A DNA stretch of 64,000 bases from the NCBI GenBank assembly GCA_964556255.1, contig CAZKVQ010000011.1, positions 1 through 64,000 on the forward strand, given 5' to 3'. Below the pieces are notes generated by a model, which had not been told where the DNA came from, made no database searches, and worked only from the letters and a program-made list of their open reading frames with translations. The translations under genes were made by a program, and so were the position numbers. This DNA is from JACJWR01 sp964556255. GTDB lineage: Bacteria; Actinomycetota; Actinomycetes; S36-B12; UBA10799. Shown here piece by piece: positions 1 through 8,728 of this stretch (position 1 is the first letter of the stretch; every line of letters starts with the position of its first letter).

Positions 1-197
1 CCGATGCCAAGGGCGATGTCCAGCGCGATCGCACCCGTCGGAATCACCTCGACCGGCGGCCTGCCCTCGTCCCCCAGGCGCATGACCGAACCCTTGCCGA
101 ACTGCTTCTCGATGTTGCCCAGCGCGGCATCGAGCGCCTTCTCGCGATCGGCAGGCTTGCCAGGGCCCTGGGCGGGGCGTCCGAAGTTGCTGGCCAT
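1..197 (-). CDS. recA: RecA recombinase, N-terminal part (runs off the left edge)
   Basis: Central recombinase of homologous recombination and co-protease for LexA. Only the first ~65 codons are present. Reading the complement from the ATG at 197-195 gives MASNFGRP, then the conserved RecA start with ALGNIEKQFGKGSVMRL and VEVIPTGAIALDIALGI, just before the Walker A loop would begin. A ribosome-binding site AGGAG (complement of 203-207) sits 5 nt before the ATG. DUF3046 lies upstream on the same strand, the usual actinobacterial arrangement. Regulation is visible: a LexA box at 319-332 overlaps the promoter. The gene is truncated by the window edge, not by mutation. Confidence 0.95.
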   Translation of the reverse strand, partial: MASNFGRPAQGPGKPADREKALDAALGNIEKQFGKGSVMRLGDEGRPPVEVIPTGAIALDIALGI

Positions 198-310
198 GAG
201 GTCTCCTGTCGTCATCGGGCACCTGGTCGGCACCCACTGCTGGAACCGTAGGACGACCTTCCGACATTCACCAGACACCGGCGAACACCTGTGGACGTCC
301 CGTTGAAGAC

Positions 311-316
311 ACCCTA
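311..316 (-). promoter_or_regulatory. Predicted recA -10 box
   Basis: TAGGGT on the minus strand, 2 bp downstream of the LexA box. The transcript would start near 304 and carry a leader of about 107 nt. The LexA site thus falls in the -35/-10 spacer, where repressor would block RNA polymerase. Inferred from sequence only. Confidence 0.6.
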
Positions 317-318
317 GA

Positions 319-332
319 CGAACACTTGTTCG
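319..332. promoter_or_regulatory. LexA (SOS) operator of recA
   Basis: CGAACACTTGTTCG on the plus strand is an inverted repeat CGAAC-N4-GTTCG. Read on the minus strand (CGAACAAGTGTTCG) it matches the Gram-positive/mycobacterial SOS consensus CGAACRNRYGTTCG at every position. It lies ~122 nt upstream of the recA start, on the recA side of DUF3046, and overlaps the predicted recA promoter. Confidence 0.9.
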
Positions 333-372
333 ATTGTCTGCAGTTTCGTGCGGCGATTCTCGCCGTGATCTG

Positions 373-567
373 TCAGCGGTGTTTCGCCGGCAACTCAAGG
401 TGCGCGTACACGGCCCGCCACACGATTCCGGTGTCCTCACCGGCGTCGAGGGCCTCCCGCACGGTGCGCCCACCCAGCTCGGCGATGACCTGACTGTCCG
501 CCCAGTACCCTGCGTATCCCGCGCCGAGGACATCCGCCATTCGATCCCAGAACTCGGTCAAGCGCAT
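373..567 (-). CDS. DUF3046 family protein
   Basis: Small 64-residue protein beginning MRLTEFWDRMADVLG and containing WADSQVIAELGGRTV and an ALDAGED segment, the DUF3046 pattern found next to recA in many actinomycetes. The ATG at 567 is chosen because family members start with MRLTEFW; the longer upstream frame (to 645) lacks family similarity. Function is unknown. It precedes recA on the same strand with a 175-nt gap that holds the recA promoter and LexA box, so recA can be transcribed independently. A CAGACT hexamer 7 nt before the ATG is a weak candidate -10 box. Confidence 0.85.
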   Translation of the reverse strand: MRLTEFWDRMADVLGAGYAGYWADSQVIAELGGRTVREALDAGEDTGIVWRAVYAHLELPAKHR

Positions 568-666
568 GTGACCAAGTCTGCCCCAGGCCCTCCACCACCT
601 GACATGGGCCCGTGTCGGAGCCGCCGGGCAGGATGGTCCAGCCATTTGGCGTAGCGTTCGGTCGCC

Positions 667-3600
667 ATGTCCGGCGTGGTCGGGGCGATNNNNNNNNNNG
701 ACACCGGAGAAGCCGACCCGCTGACCTCGATGTCACCTGCCGCCCAGGCCTGGTTCCGGCGGGCCTTCGAGGCGCCCACACCCGCCCAGGTGGGCGCCTG
801 GTCGGCTATCGCCGCCGGCGAGCATACCCTGGTCATCGCTCCCACCGGTTCGGGTAAGACTCTGGCGGCGTTCTTCTCGGCGCTCGATCGACTGGCCAAC
901 GAGGCCACACCCGATACGCCCCACCGCACCCGGGTCCTCTACATCTCCCCACTCAAGGCGCTCGCGGTCGACGTGCAGCGCAACCTGCGGGCACCGTTGG
1001 CGGGTCTGCGCCAGGAGTCGGCCAGGGCTGGTGACCCCGAGCCCGATATCCGGATCGGCGTTCGGACAGGCGACACCCCGCCAGCAGAGCGTCGCCGCCT
1101 CGTCAGCAGACCCCCGGACATCCTCATCACCACGCCCGAGTCCCTGTTCCTCATGCTGACCTCCAGCGCACGCGAGTCGCTGCGATCCATCGACACGGTG
1201 ATCATCGACGAGATCCACGCCGTCGCCGGGACCAAACGTGGCGCACATCTCGCGCTGTCCCTGGAGAGGCTGGAGGAACTACTCGACCGTCCGGCGCAGC
1301 GAATCGGCCTCTCCGCCACCGTCCGGCCTCCGGAGGAAGTCGCGAGGTTCCTGACCGGTGGCCGTCCCGCCCGGGTCGTCGAGGCGCCAGTCGACAAGGA
1401 CCTCCTCATCGACGTCGTGGTGCCGGTCGAGGACATGACGATGCCGGAGACAGAAGCAGCCGGCGCACCGTCCGTTTCCGACCTCGACAACGAGGGGACC
1501 CCGCAACTGCTGCCGGAAGGGACCGCACAACAGTCGATCTGGCCCCACGTCGAGGCCAAGGTGCTCGACCTGATCGAGGAGCACACCTCCACTTTGGTGT
1601 TCGCGAACTCGCGGCGGCTGGCCGAACGACTGACCGGGCGGTTGAACGAGTTGGCCTCGGAACGGACCGGGAGCTCGGACGTGGTGGCGCGAGCCCACCA
1701 CGGCTCGGTCAGCAAGGAGCAACGCGGCTTGATCGAGGAGGATCTCAAGGCCGGGCGCCTCCCGGCCGTGGTCGCTACCAGCAGCCTCGAGCTGGGTATA
1801 GACATGGGGGCCATCGACCTAGTCGTCCAGGTGGAGTCACCCCCGTCGGTGGCGTCGGGACTGCAGCGCGTCGGACGCGCGGGCCATCAGGTGGGGGCGG
1901 CCAGCAAAGGAATCATCTTTCCGAAATTCCGTGGTGATCTGGTGCAGTCGGCCGTGGTGAGCACGATGATGACGCAGCGCCGTATCGAGGCCTTGACGAT
2001 CCCGCAGAACCCCTTGGACGTGCTGGCCCAACAGGTGATTGCCGCCGTCTCGATGGACGAATGGGAAGTCGGCCCGCTGTTGGACATGATCCGTCGTTCC
2101 GCCCCGTTCGCCGAGCTCCCCGACAGCGCCTACGAGGCAGTGCTGGATCTGATTTCGGGGCGCTATCCCTCCGATGAGTTCGCCGAGCTGCGACCCCGGG
2201 TGGTGTGGAACCGACAGAGTGGAACTCTGACGGCTCGGCCGGGTGCCCAACGCCTGGCGGTGACATCCGGCGGCACCATCCCGGACCGCGGGTTGTTCGG
2301 GGTTTTCCTGGTCGGTGCCGGTACCAACCGGGTGGGTGAGCTGGATGAGGAGATGGTCTACGAGTCGCGCATCGGAGACGTCTTCGCGCTCGGGGCGAGT
2401 AGCTGGCGCATCGAGGAGATCACCCACGACCGAGTGCTGGTGTCCCCGGCACCTGGACAGCCGGGCCGGATGCCCTTCTGGCATGGCGACACGCTGGGTC
2501 GCTCGGCGGAGTTGGGCGCGGAACTCGGCGCGTTCGTGCGGCAGACCGCCGACTCTCCAACCGCCGATGCCCGCGGGTATCTCGCCGCAGCCGGGCTCGA
2601 CGACCTTGCCTCGACGAATCTGCTCACTTATCTCTCGGAGCAGCGCGCCGCCACTGGGCGGCTGCCCGATGACCGAACGGTGATCGTCGAACGCTTCCGG
2701 GACGAACTCGGCGACTGGCAGGTCGTGATCCACTCCCCGTTCGGCGCCCGGGTTCACGCTCCCTGGGCACTCGCGATCGGATCGAGGTTGCGGGCCAGTC
2801 TCGGCATGGACGTTTCGGTGTTCCATGCCGACGACGGCGTGGTACTTCGGATCGCCGACACGGATGACCCTGGCGTCTGGGCCACCATCACGGACGCAGT
2901 GCTGGTGGATCCCGACGAGATCGTCGGCCTGGTCACCGAGGAGTTGGGCGGAAGCGCACTGTTCGCGGCGCGGTTCCGCGAATGTGCGGCCCGGGCGTTG
3001 CTCCTACCCAAGCGGGATCCGGGTAAGCGCGCGCCGCTGTGGCAACAGCGGCAGAGAAGCGCCCAACTCCTGTCGGTGGCTTCTCGTTACGCCACCTTCC
3101 CGATCGTGTTGGAGACGGTCCGCGAGTGCATGCAGGACATCTTCGACATCTCCGCGCTACAGGAAGTACTGACCGGCCTCGACAGCGGTCGGATCCGGCT
3201 GCACGAATGCGAAACGGCGAGGCCGAGCCCCTTCGCCACGTCCCTGTTGTTCGGCTACGTCGCGGCGTACCTGTACGAGGGTGACTCGCCGCTTGCCGAA
3301 CGGCGAGCCCAAGCCCTCACGTTGGATGCTGGACTGCTGGCGGAACTTCTCGGAGAGACCGAACTGCGCGACCTCCTGGACCCCGGTGCCCTTGAGGCGG
3401 TGGAGGCGGAGGTGGCCTGGCTTACCCCCGAGCGCCGCCTTCGTGACGCCGAGGCGGTGGCCGACGCATTGCGCGTTCTCGGTCCCATGACCCCGGAGGA
3501 ATTGACGACCCGGGGGGCTTCGCCCGACTGGATAGCAGCCCTCGTCGATGCCCGCCGCGCCATCCGATTCACATTGGCCGGCGATAAGTACGCGGCCATC

Positions 3601-5178
3601 GAGGACTCCGGTCGACTCCGGGACGCGCTGGGGGTTGCCCTGCCCGTGGGAATTCCGCACGCGTTCACCGAACCCGTTGCCGATCCCCTCGGCGACCTCA
3701 TCAGTCGCTACGCGCGAACTCACGGTCCGTTCACCACCTCGGCGGTTGCCGCCCACTTCGGCATCGGGTCCGCGGTAGCGGCTGCTGCCCTGACGTCTCT
3801 GGCCGAGTGCGGCCGCGTCTCCACGGGGCAGTTCCGACCCGGCGGCTCCGGGACGGAGTGGTGCGACGCAGAGGTGCTCCGAAGGATTCGAAGGCGCAGT
3901 GTGGCGGCTCTGCGGGCGCAGGCGGAGCCTGTGTGCCAGCAGGCCTATGCGGACTTCCTACCCGCGTGGCAGCACCTGCGGCAGCCTGAACGTGGTGCCG
4001 AGGGCCTGCTGCGGGTCATTGAGCAACTAGCCGGGGCGCCGTTGGCCGCGAGCACCCTGGAGACGCTGGTGCTGCCGGGACGGATCGTGGACTACTCGCC
4101 AGCCATGCTCGACGAATTGACCTCCAGCGGCGAGGTGCTGTGGGCCGGTGCGGGATCCCTTCCCCACAACGATGGCTGGCTGGTGTTCACCCCTTCCGAT
4201 CTGCCCGAGCTGTTGCCACTGCCGACTGAGGTGGCAGGCGATCTTGCGAACGCCGTGCTGACCGAATTGGCCGGTGGCGGCGGCTGGTTCCTGCACGACA
4301 TCACGGCCCGACTCGGACAGCGCCTGGCGGCGTCTCCGGAAGAGGACGAGATGCAACGGGTCATGCTGGACCTGATGTGGGCGGGACTGGTCACGAACGA
4401 TTCGCTGAGTCCCGTCCGCAGAGGCCGCGTGTCGAGGCCGCGACAACGAACGACGCCCCGAACCCGACGCGCCGGCGGCCGGTATCCGCGCCCCTCGCGT
4501 CGGGAGGTGGCCGCCCTGCCAGGCCGCTGGTCCATTGTCGACCGGAGCCATGTCGACCCGACCGTTCGTGCCACGTCACTGGTGACCACGCTGCTGGACC
4601 GCCACGGCGTCCTCACCCGCTCCGCGATGGGCGTCGAGCGCATGGCAGGTGGATTTGCGGCGGCCTATCGGGTACTCACGGCGATGGAAGAAACCGGCAG
4701 CTGCATCCGCACCTATGCCATCGAGGGTCTCGGCGCCGCCCAGTTCACCCGGTCAAGTACCGTCGATCGCCTCCGAGCGAGCGCCGACCGGGTGAACGAT
4801 CATGACGAAGATCCGATAGTCCTGGCGGCGACCGACCCAGCCCAGCCCTACGGCGCTGCGCTGCCTTGGCCCCAACGCGTCGGGCAGGACATCTCTCACC
4901 GGCCGGGCCGGAAGTCCGGCGCTGTGGTGGTACTCCGCGGCGGCGACCTCGTGGCCTATCTCGAGCGGGGAGGTCGCAGCCTCCTGACCTGGGGATCGCC
5001 GGATCCTGAGGTGCTGTCCGCGCTGGCCGACCAGGTGCGCAGGGGACGCATCCCGTCGCTGAACGTGCAGCGGGTCAACGGCGAGGAAGCCCAAGGTTCG
5101 ACCCTCGCGGCCGCTCTGGTCGAGGCGGGCTTCCGCCTCACGCCCAGGGGGCTCAGGCTCCGATCCGGCACCGCCTGA
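667..5178 (+). CDS. lhr: Lhr-family large ATP-dependent helicase
   Basis: Superfamily 2 DNA helicase of the Lhr type, about 1,500 residues as in actinobacterial Lhr, thought to act in DNA repair as a 3'-5' translocase. Visible motifs: Walker A APTGSGKT (~58-65), DEIH box (~181-184), SAT motif in GLSATVRPP (~214), and the QRVGRAGH arginine-finger motif VI (~400). The remaining ~1,000 residues match the Lhr-specific winged-helix and C-terminal region. The ten N at 690-699 lie inside codons 8-11, so the true N-terminus and gap length are uncertain; family members could also begin near MSPAAQAWF (codon 22, position 730). TAGCGT at 652-657, 9 nt before the ATG, may be its -10 box. It diverges from DUF3046. 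Confidence 0.93.
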   Translation: MSGVVGAXXXXDTGEADPLTSMSPAAQAWFRRAFEAPTPAQVGAWSAIAAGEHTLVIAPTGSGKTLAAFFSALDRLANEATPDTPHRTRVLYISPLKALAVDVQRNLRAPLAGLRQESARAGDPEPDIRIGVRTGDTPPAERRRLVSRPPDILITTPESLFLMLTSSARESLRSIDTVIIDEIHAVAGTKRGAHLALSLERLEELLDRPAQRIGLSATVRPPEEVARFLTGGRPARVVEAPVDKDLLIDVVVPVEDMTMPETEAAGAPSVSDLDNEGTPQLLPEGTAQQSIWPHVEAKVLDLIEEHTSTLVFANSRRLAERLTGRLNELASERTGSSDVVARAHHGSVSKEQRGLIEEDLKAGRLPAVVATSSLELGIDMGAIDLVVQVESPPSVASGLQRVGRAGHQVGAASKGIIFPKFRGDLVQSAVVSTMMTQRRIEALTIPQNPLDVLAQQVIAAVSMDEWEVGPLLDMIRRSAPFAELPDSAYEAVLDLISGRYPSDEFAELRPRVVWNRQSGTLTARPGAQRLAVTSGGTIPDRGLFGVFLVGAGTNRVGELDEEMVYESRIGDVFALGASSWRIEEITHDRVLVSPAPGQPGRMPFWHGDTLGRSAELGAELGAFVRQTADSPTADARGYLAAAGLDDLASTNLLTYLSEQRAATGRLPDDRTVIVERFRDELGDWQVVIHSPFGARVHAPWALAIGSRLRASLGMDVSVFHADDGVVLRIADTDDPGVWATITDAVLVDPDEIVGLVTEELGGSALFAARFRECAARALLLPKRDPGKRAPLWQQRQRSAQLLSVASRYATFPIVLETVRECMQDIFDISALQEVLTGLDSGRIRLHECETARPSPFATSLLFGYVAAYLYEGDSPLAERRAQALTLDAGLLAELLGETELRDLLDPGALEAVEAEVAWLTPERRLRDAEAVADALRVLGPMTPEELTTRGASPDWIAALVDARRAIRFTLAGDKYAAIEDSGRLRDALGVALPVGIPHAFTEPVADPLGDLISRYARTHGPFTTSAVAAHFGIGSAVAAAALTSLAECGRVSTGQFRPGGSGTEWCDAEVLRRIRRRSVAALRAQAEPVCQQAYADFLPAWQHLRQPERGAEGLLRVIEQLAGAPLAASTLETLVLPGRIVDYSPAMLDELTSSGEVLWAGAGSLPHNDGWLVFTPSDLPELLPLPTEVAGDLANAVLTELAGGGGWFLHDITARLGQRLAASPEEDEMQRVMLDLMWAGLVTNDSLSPVRRGRVSRPRQRTTPRTRRAGGRYPRPSRREVAALPGRWSIVDRSHVDPTVRATSLVTTLLDRHGVLTRSAMGVERMAGGFAAAYRVLTAMEETGSCIRTYAIEGLGAAQFTRSSTVDRLRASADRVNDHDEDPIVLAATDPAQPYGAALPWPQRVGQDISHRPGRKSGAVVVLRGGDLVAYLERGGRSLLTWGSPDPEVLSALADQVRRGRIPSLNVQRVNGEEAQGSTLAAALVEAGFRLTPRGLRLRSGTA
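690..699. other. Assembly gap, ten N
   Basis: Run of exactly ten ambiguous bases near the 5' end of lhr. The same length recurs at 27782-27791, which points to a fixed placeholder rather than a measured distance. Confidence 0.9.
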
Positions 5179-5208
5179 CTACTCCGGGGCGCCACCAGGA
5201 GCCGGCGC

Positions 5209-5307
5209 GACGCTAGGCGACGTGACGTCCCCATCTCATCCGACGCTAGGAGCCGTGACGTCCCCAGCTCATCCGGCGCTAGGAGCCGTGACGTCCCCGG
5301 CTGATCC
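5209..5307. repeat. Three tandem 33-bp repeats at the lhr/dps-like junction
   Basis: Units at 5209-5241, 5242-5274 and 5275-5307 share the core GTGACGTCCCC and a leading GCTAGG; units 2 and 3 differ at only a few positions. Unit 3 overlaps the 3' end and stop codon of the leftward dps-like gene, encoding its last residues (WISRGRHGS plus TAG). Units 1 and 2 are therefore extra copies of that gene's tail lying between the two convergent genes. Confidence 0.9.
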
Positions 5308-5779
5308 AATTTGCGCCGGCGGACTGCCACTGCCAATTCCACTCCTCAAGCGAAGCGAGGGCGGTGACCATCACCTGGGCACTGACCGGATCACCGGCGG
5401 TGAGGACGGGTATCCGACTGCGCGCGTTGACGATGCACATGGACAGCCCATCGATCACCCGGGAGACGCTCTCGGCGACCTCGAGCCAACCGTCCCAGGG
5501 CGGTCCGATCTCGCTCTGGGCGGCGACGGTGGCCGGCCGGCCGTCGGGGGCGACACCGAGGGCGGCACTTCGATGGGCAACGACGTCTGCGGTGCGACCC
5601 AGGGACTCCCGCAACTCGTAGAAGGAACGACGGAGATCCTGCGCATTGGTCCCCACGACGGTCCAACCCGCCTGCTGGGCCAGTTCGCGGACAGCAAGCA
5701 CGTCCACGAGGGTTGCTTGCAATGCGGTAGCGCAGGCCTCGCTGTCGGAATCCGACAGCGGCGAGTGGATAACTGCCAT
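5279..5779 (-). CDS. Dps-like ferritin-superfamily protein with a degenerate ferroxidase centre
   Basis: 166 residues, the normal Dps length. The layout LQATLVDVLAVRELAQQAGWTVVG, then AADVVAHRSAALGVAPDGR, then the C-terminal helix matches Dps (DNA protection/iron-storage dodecamers). The intersubunit iron-oxidation residues are mostly lost: aligned to E. coli Dps, His51 is Gly38, His63 is Arg50, Asp67 is Tyr54 and Glu82 is His69; only Asp78 (Asp65 here) remains. It may therefore bind DNA or protein without oxidising iron. The ATG at 5779 is 12 nt after the clgR stop, so the two are probably co-transcribed. There is no strong ribosome-binding site. The 3' end is formed by a tandem repeat. Confidence 0.75.
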   Translation of the reverse strand: MAVIHSPLSDSDSEACATALQATLVDVLAVRELAQQAGWTVVGTNAQDLRRSFYELRESLGRTADVVAHRSAALGVAPDGRPATVAAQSEIGPPWDGWLEVAESVSRVIDGLSMCIVNARSRIPVLTAGDPVSAQVMVTALASLEEWNWQWQSAGANWISRGRHGS

Positions 5780-5791
5780 GGGTGGGCCCGA

Positions 5792-6052
5792 CTACGCGAC
5801 GCGCGTCGGACCGCGACGCTCATTGTCGGCGACCTTGTCGCTGACCGAGCGCAGAACATCGGAGAGGGGAACTTGCAGGGCTCCGCAGATTGCGGCGAGT
5901 AGTTCGCTGGAGGCCTCTTTCTGGCCGCGTTCGACCTCACTGAGATAGCCAAGCGATACCCGTGCCGCCCCGCTGACGTCGCGCAGGGTCCGACCCTGTC
6001 CGAGTCGGCGCTCGCGCAGTTCATCACCGATCATCGTTCGAAGAACGACCAT
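5792..6052 (-). CDS. clgR: ClgR-type XRE-family transcriptional regulator
   Basis: 86-residue helix-turn-helix activator. The stretch GRTLRDVSGAARVSLGYLSEVERG followed by QKEASSELLAAICGAL is nearly invariant in ClgR, which in actinomycetes activates clp protease and stress genes. The start is the ATG at 6052, placed 5 nt after a perfect AGGAGG (complement of 6058-6063); a longer frame to 6103 would bury this site. It follows cinA, as in mycobacteria (pgsA-cinA-clgR), after a 124-nt gap that can hold its own promoter. Immediately downstream is the dps-like gene. Confidence 0.9.
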   Translation of the reverse strand: MVVLRTMIGDELRERRLGQGRTLRDVSGAARVSLGYLSEVERGQKEASSELLAAICGALQVPLSDVLRSVSDKVADNERRGPTRVA

Positions 6053-6176
6053 GTCAACCTCCTGCGCCAACGGTACCGTGACCTGTGAGACACCACATCC
6101 CATGGGCGGCCCGACATCTGATCCGAGAGGCCACCTGAACTGCCCAACCGGCCCCTGGCACTAGGTATTCCCACGA

Positions 6177-6653
6177 TCAACCAGGAGCCGAGATTGTGTC
6201 GGAAATCATCTCCAGTGCCAGTTCGACGGTCTGTGCCCGAATTGCGGACCGATCCCCGCCGAACTGCGCTCCACGGACCTCTGAGATCCCGTTGGCGAGA
6301 TCGGCGACGGCGACGAACACGGTGCCGACGGCCGCGCCGGCCAAGGGCTCCGGACCGGCGACGCCGGTAGTGGCCGCAGCTACGTCCGCGCCGAACAACG
6401 CTGCCGCGCGAGCTGCCATGTCGGCGGCGACCTCGGGATCCACTGGCCCCCGCTGCGCCACGAGGCCGGACTCGACTCCGAGTACCCGCACCTTCGTGTC
6501 GGTGGCGTAGGTGACTATCCCACCGCGGAACACCAGGGAAGCACCGCTGACGTCGACGAAGGCAGCCGCGAGCAGTCCCCCTGTGAGGGATTCCGCCACA
6601 GCCAGGGTTCGACCTTGACCCGCCAGTCGGTCCAGGATGCTGTTCACCGTCAT
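6177..6653 (-). CDS. cinA: CinA C-terminal-domain nicotinamide-nucleotide amidase
   Basis: 158 residues forming only the CinA C-terminal (PncC) domain, which deamidates nicotinamide mononucleotide to nicotinate mononucleotide in pyridine-nucleotide salvage. Diagnostic segments: AESLTGG near residue 20, FRGGIVTYAT, and TTGVAGP near 115. The ATG overlaps the pgsA stop by four bases (ATGA), so translation is coupled. The N-terminal MoCF-like domain of full CinA is absent, as is normal for this class. Confidence 0.9.
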   Translation of the reverse strand: MTVNSILDRLAGQGRTLAVAESLTGGLLAAAFVDVSGASLVFRGGIVTYATDTKVRVLGVESGLVAQRGPVDPEVAADMAARAAALFGADVAAATTGVAGPEPLAGAAVGTVFVAVADLANGISEVRGAQFGGDRSAIRAQTVELALEMISDTISAPG

Positions 6654-7279
6654 GTCGTACCTTCCTCCCGTGCGACGCCATCGGCTTCCCGTGCGATGCC
6701 CGCCGCGCGTAGTCGCCAGGCGCGGACGGCATAGTCGACACCAGTCAGCACCGTGAGCACAACGGCTGCCCCCATCACCCAGGTCGACACCGTGCGGGCA
6801 GTGCCGGTGAGGGGCAGCAAGTACAGCATGATCGCCAGGATCTGCACCACGGTCTTCGCCTTACCCCCGCGGCTGGCGGCGATGACCCCGTCGCGGATGA
6901 CCCAGAAACGCATCAGGGTCACCAGGATCTCCCTGCCCAGGATGACAATGGTCACCCACCATGAGAGTTGGCCCAGGACGCTCAGGCCGACCAGGGCCAT
7001 GCCGGTCAACAACTTGTCGGCTATCGGGTCGGCAATCTTGCCGAAGGAGGTCACCAGGTTCTTCTTGCGCGCCAGGTATCCATCGACGAAGTCGGTGAGG
7101 GAGGCGACGGCGAAGATCAGTGTCGCGATGATGCGCGCCGGCACCGACGTACCGTCCTCCCATAGGAGGGCGATCGCGAACGGCACCACGAGTATCAGCC
7201 TGAGCAGAGTCAGGAAATTGGGCAGGTTGCGCCAACTCGATGGACTCACGGGGTAGGCGATCGCATCCGTCCGGGTCAT
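6650..7279 (-). CDS. pgsA: CDP-diacylglycerol-glycerol-3-phosphate 3-phosphatidyltransferase
   Basis: 209-residue integral membrane enzyme that joins CDP-diacylglycerol to glycerol 3-phosphate, the committed step of phosphatidylglycerol and cardiolipin synthesis. The CDP-alcohol phosphotransferase signature is complete: D63-x2-D66-G67-x2-A70-R71-x8-G80-x3-D84-x3-D88. Several hydrophobic helices follow. The start overlaps the rimO stop (ATGA, 7276-7279) and its end overlaps cinA in the same way, giving a tightly coupled rimO-pgsA-cinA unit. Other CDP-alcohol transferases share the motif, but the context supports PgsA. Confidence 0.9.
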   Translation of the reverse strand: MTRTDAIAYPVSPSSWRNLPNFLTLLRLILVVPFAIALLWEDGTSVPARIIATLIFAVASLTDFVDGYLARKKNLVTSFGKIADPIADKLLTGMALVGLSVLGQLSWWVTIVILGREILVTLMRFWVIRDGVIAASRGGKAKTVVQILAIMLYLLPLTGTARTVSTWVMGAAVVLTVLTGVDYAVRAWRLRAAGIAREADGVAREEGTT

Positions 7280-8664
7280 AGCAGTCGCCGCCCTACCAGG
7301 TCGAGGCCGTCGGTCGCGGTGAACTGCACATCCACGAGATCGCCGACCTGCAACGGCCGTCCCTGGGCCACGGGATCAATCGGCACCAGGGTGCCCGCGT
7401 CCTCTGGACCCTGGTGTTCGGCCCGACCCTCCGCGACACCATCGACGATGCGCTCGATGAGGACCCGAGACTGTTCTCCCACCCGCGTCTCAGCCCGGTC
7501 TGCCATCAGAGCCTGCGCCAGGTCGGCGAGATCCTGTGCCCGCTCTCGCACGATCTGCGGATCGCACTTGTCGTCGAATCCAGCGGCCTCGGTGCCGTCC
7601 TCGTCGGAGTAACCGAAGATGCCGATGGCGTCGAGGTCGGCGGCGACGAGGAACCTCCGCAGTTCCTCCACGTCCTCCTCGGTCTCGCCGGGGAAGCCGA
7701 CGATGAAATTGGAGCGGATCCCGGCCTCGGGCGCGACCGCTCGGATCTGTCCCAGAAGGTCGAGGAAGGCACCTGATCCGCCGAACCGACGCATCCGACG
7801 CAGCACAGACGCGCTGGCGTGTTGGAAGCTGAGGTCGAAGTACCGGGCCACGCCGGGGGTTGCGGCGATCACGTCGACCAAACCCGGACGCATCTCGGCG
7901 GGCTGAAGGTACGACACGCGCACCCAATTCAATCCGTCGATCGAGCCGAGTTCCGGGAGCAGTGACTCCAACAGCCGGAGATCACCGAGATCCTTGCCGT
8001 AGGAGGTGGAGTTCTCGCTGACGAGAACGACCTCGCGCACCCCGCCCGCGGCCAGCGCCCGTACCTCTGCCACGACCTCCGTGGGTCGACGGGACACGAG
8101 TGAGCCCCGGAACGCCGGGATCGCACAGAACGAGCAGCGCCGGTCACAGCCAGAAGCCAGTTTGACGGGGGTGCTGGGGCCAGTGGCGATGCGACGCCGC
8201 GCCAGGATCCCGTGTCCTGGCGCCGGCAACTCCGCATCGGCCCGGTCCACGGGGGCGATGGGGAGCAACAGGCGTCGATCGCGCGGCTCGTGCGGAGCGA
8301 TGGGTCGCCCCTCGACGACGTCCAGCAACCGCGCATCGATCTTGTCGTAGTCGTCGAAGCCGAGCACGGTGGCTTCCGGCAGTTCGGCTGCCAGACTCGC
8401 CCCATAACGTTCCGCCAGGCAACCGACGGCGACGACCGGCTTGCCGTAGTCGGACGCCGCTAGCAGCGTTTCGATGCTGTCACGTTTGGCCTGCTCCACG
8501 AAGCCACAGGTATTGACCATGACGACCTCGGCCGCTTCGGCGTCCTCCACCAACTCCCAACCCTCGGCTGCCAGCCGATCGGCCAACTCCTCGGAGTCGA
8601 CATCATTACGGGCGCAGCCGAGCGTGATCAGCGATACCCGACGGGCATTGCCGGCTACGGTCAT
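7276..8664 (-). CDS. rimO: Ribosomal protein S12 methylthiotransferase RimO
   Basis: 462-residue radical SAM enzyme that methylthiolates the conserved aspartate of ribosomal protein S12. It has an N-terminal UPF0004 domain with LGCARNDVDSEEL, the radical SAM cysteines C173-x3-C177-x2-C180 in CDRRCSFCAIP, and a C-terminal TRAM domain. The ATG at 8664 is chosen over the frame extending to 8766 because the family begins just before VSLITLGC and because a -10 box (TAGGGT, 8672-8677) lies 7 nt ahead, implying a leaderless mRNA. First gene of the rimO-pgsA-cinA run. Confidence 0.92.
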   Translation of the reverse strand: MTVAGNARRVSLITLGCARNDVDSEELADRLAAEGWELVEDAEAAEVVMVNTCGFVEQAKRDSIETLLAASDYGKPVVAVGCLAERYGASLAAELPEATVLGFDDYDKIDARLLDVVEGRPIAPHEPRDRRLLLPIAPVDRADAELPAPGHGILARRRIATGPSTPVKLASGCDRRCSFCAIPAFRGSLVSRRPTEVVAEVRALAAGGVREVVLVSENSTSYGKDLGDLRLLESLLPELGSIDGLNWVRVSYLQPAEMRPGLVDVIAATPGVARYFDLSFQHASASVLRRMRRFGGSGAFLDLLGQIRAVAPEAGIRSNFIVGFPGETEEDVEELRRFLVAADLDAIGIFGYSDEDGTEAAGFDDKCDPQIVRERAQDLADLAQALMADRAETRVGEQSRVLIERIVDGVAEGRAEHQGPEDAGTLVPIDPVAQGRPLQVGDLVDVQFTATDGLDLVGRRLL

Positions 8665-8671
8665 GGACTCG

Positions 8672-8677
8672 ACCCTA
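8672..8677 (-). promoter_or_regulatory. Predicted -10 box for leaderless rimO mRNA
   Basis: TAGGGT on the minus strand, 7 nt before the rimO ATG. Confidence 0.6.
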
Positions 8678-8728
8678 GGGCCCTCACGGGTTGACGTGCA
8701 GGAATTCGCCTGGCGCGGCTCAACCTGT

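Noticed and set aside
5209..5307. Possible CRISPR array
   Set aside because: The units are contiguous, with no spacers and no cas genes nearby.
4956..5342. Minus-strand frame encoding 11-residue repeats over the 33-bp units
   Set aside because: Mostly antisense to the end of lhr and overlapping the dps-like gene in another frame; the repeat is better described as DNA.
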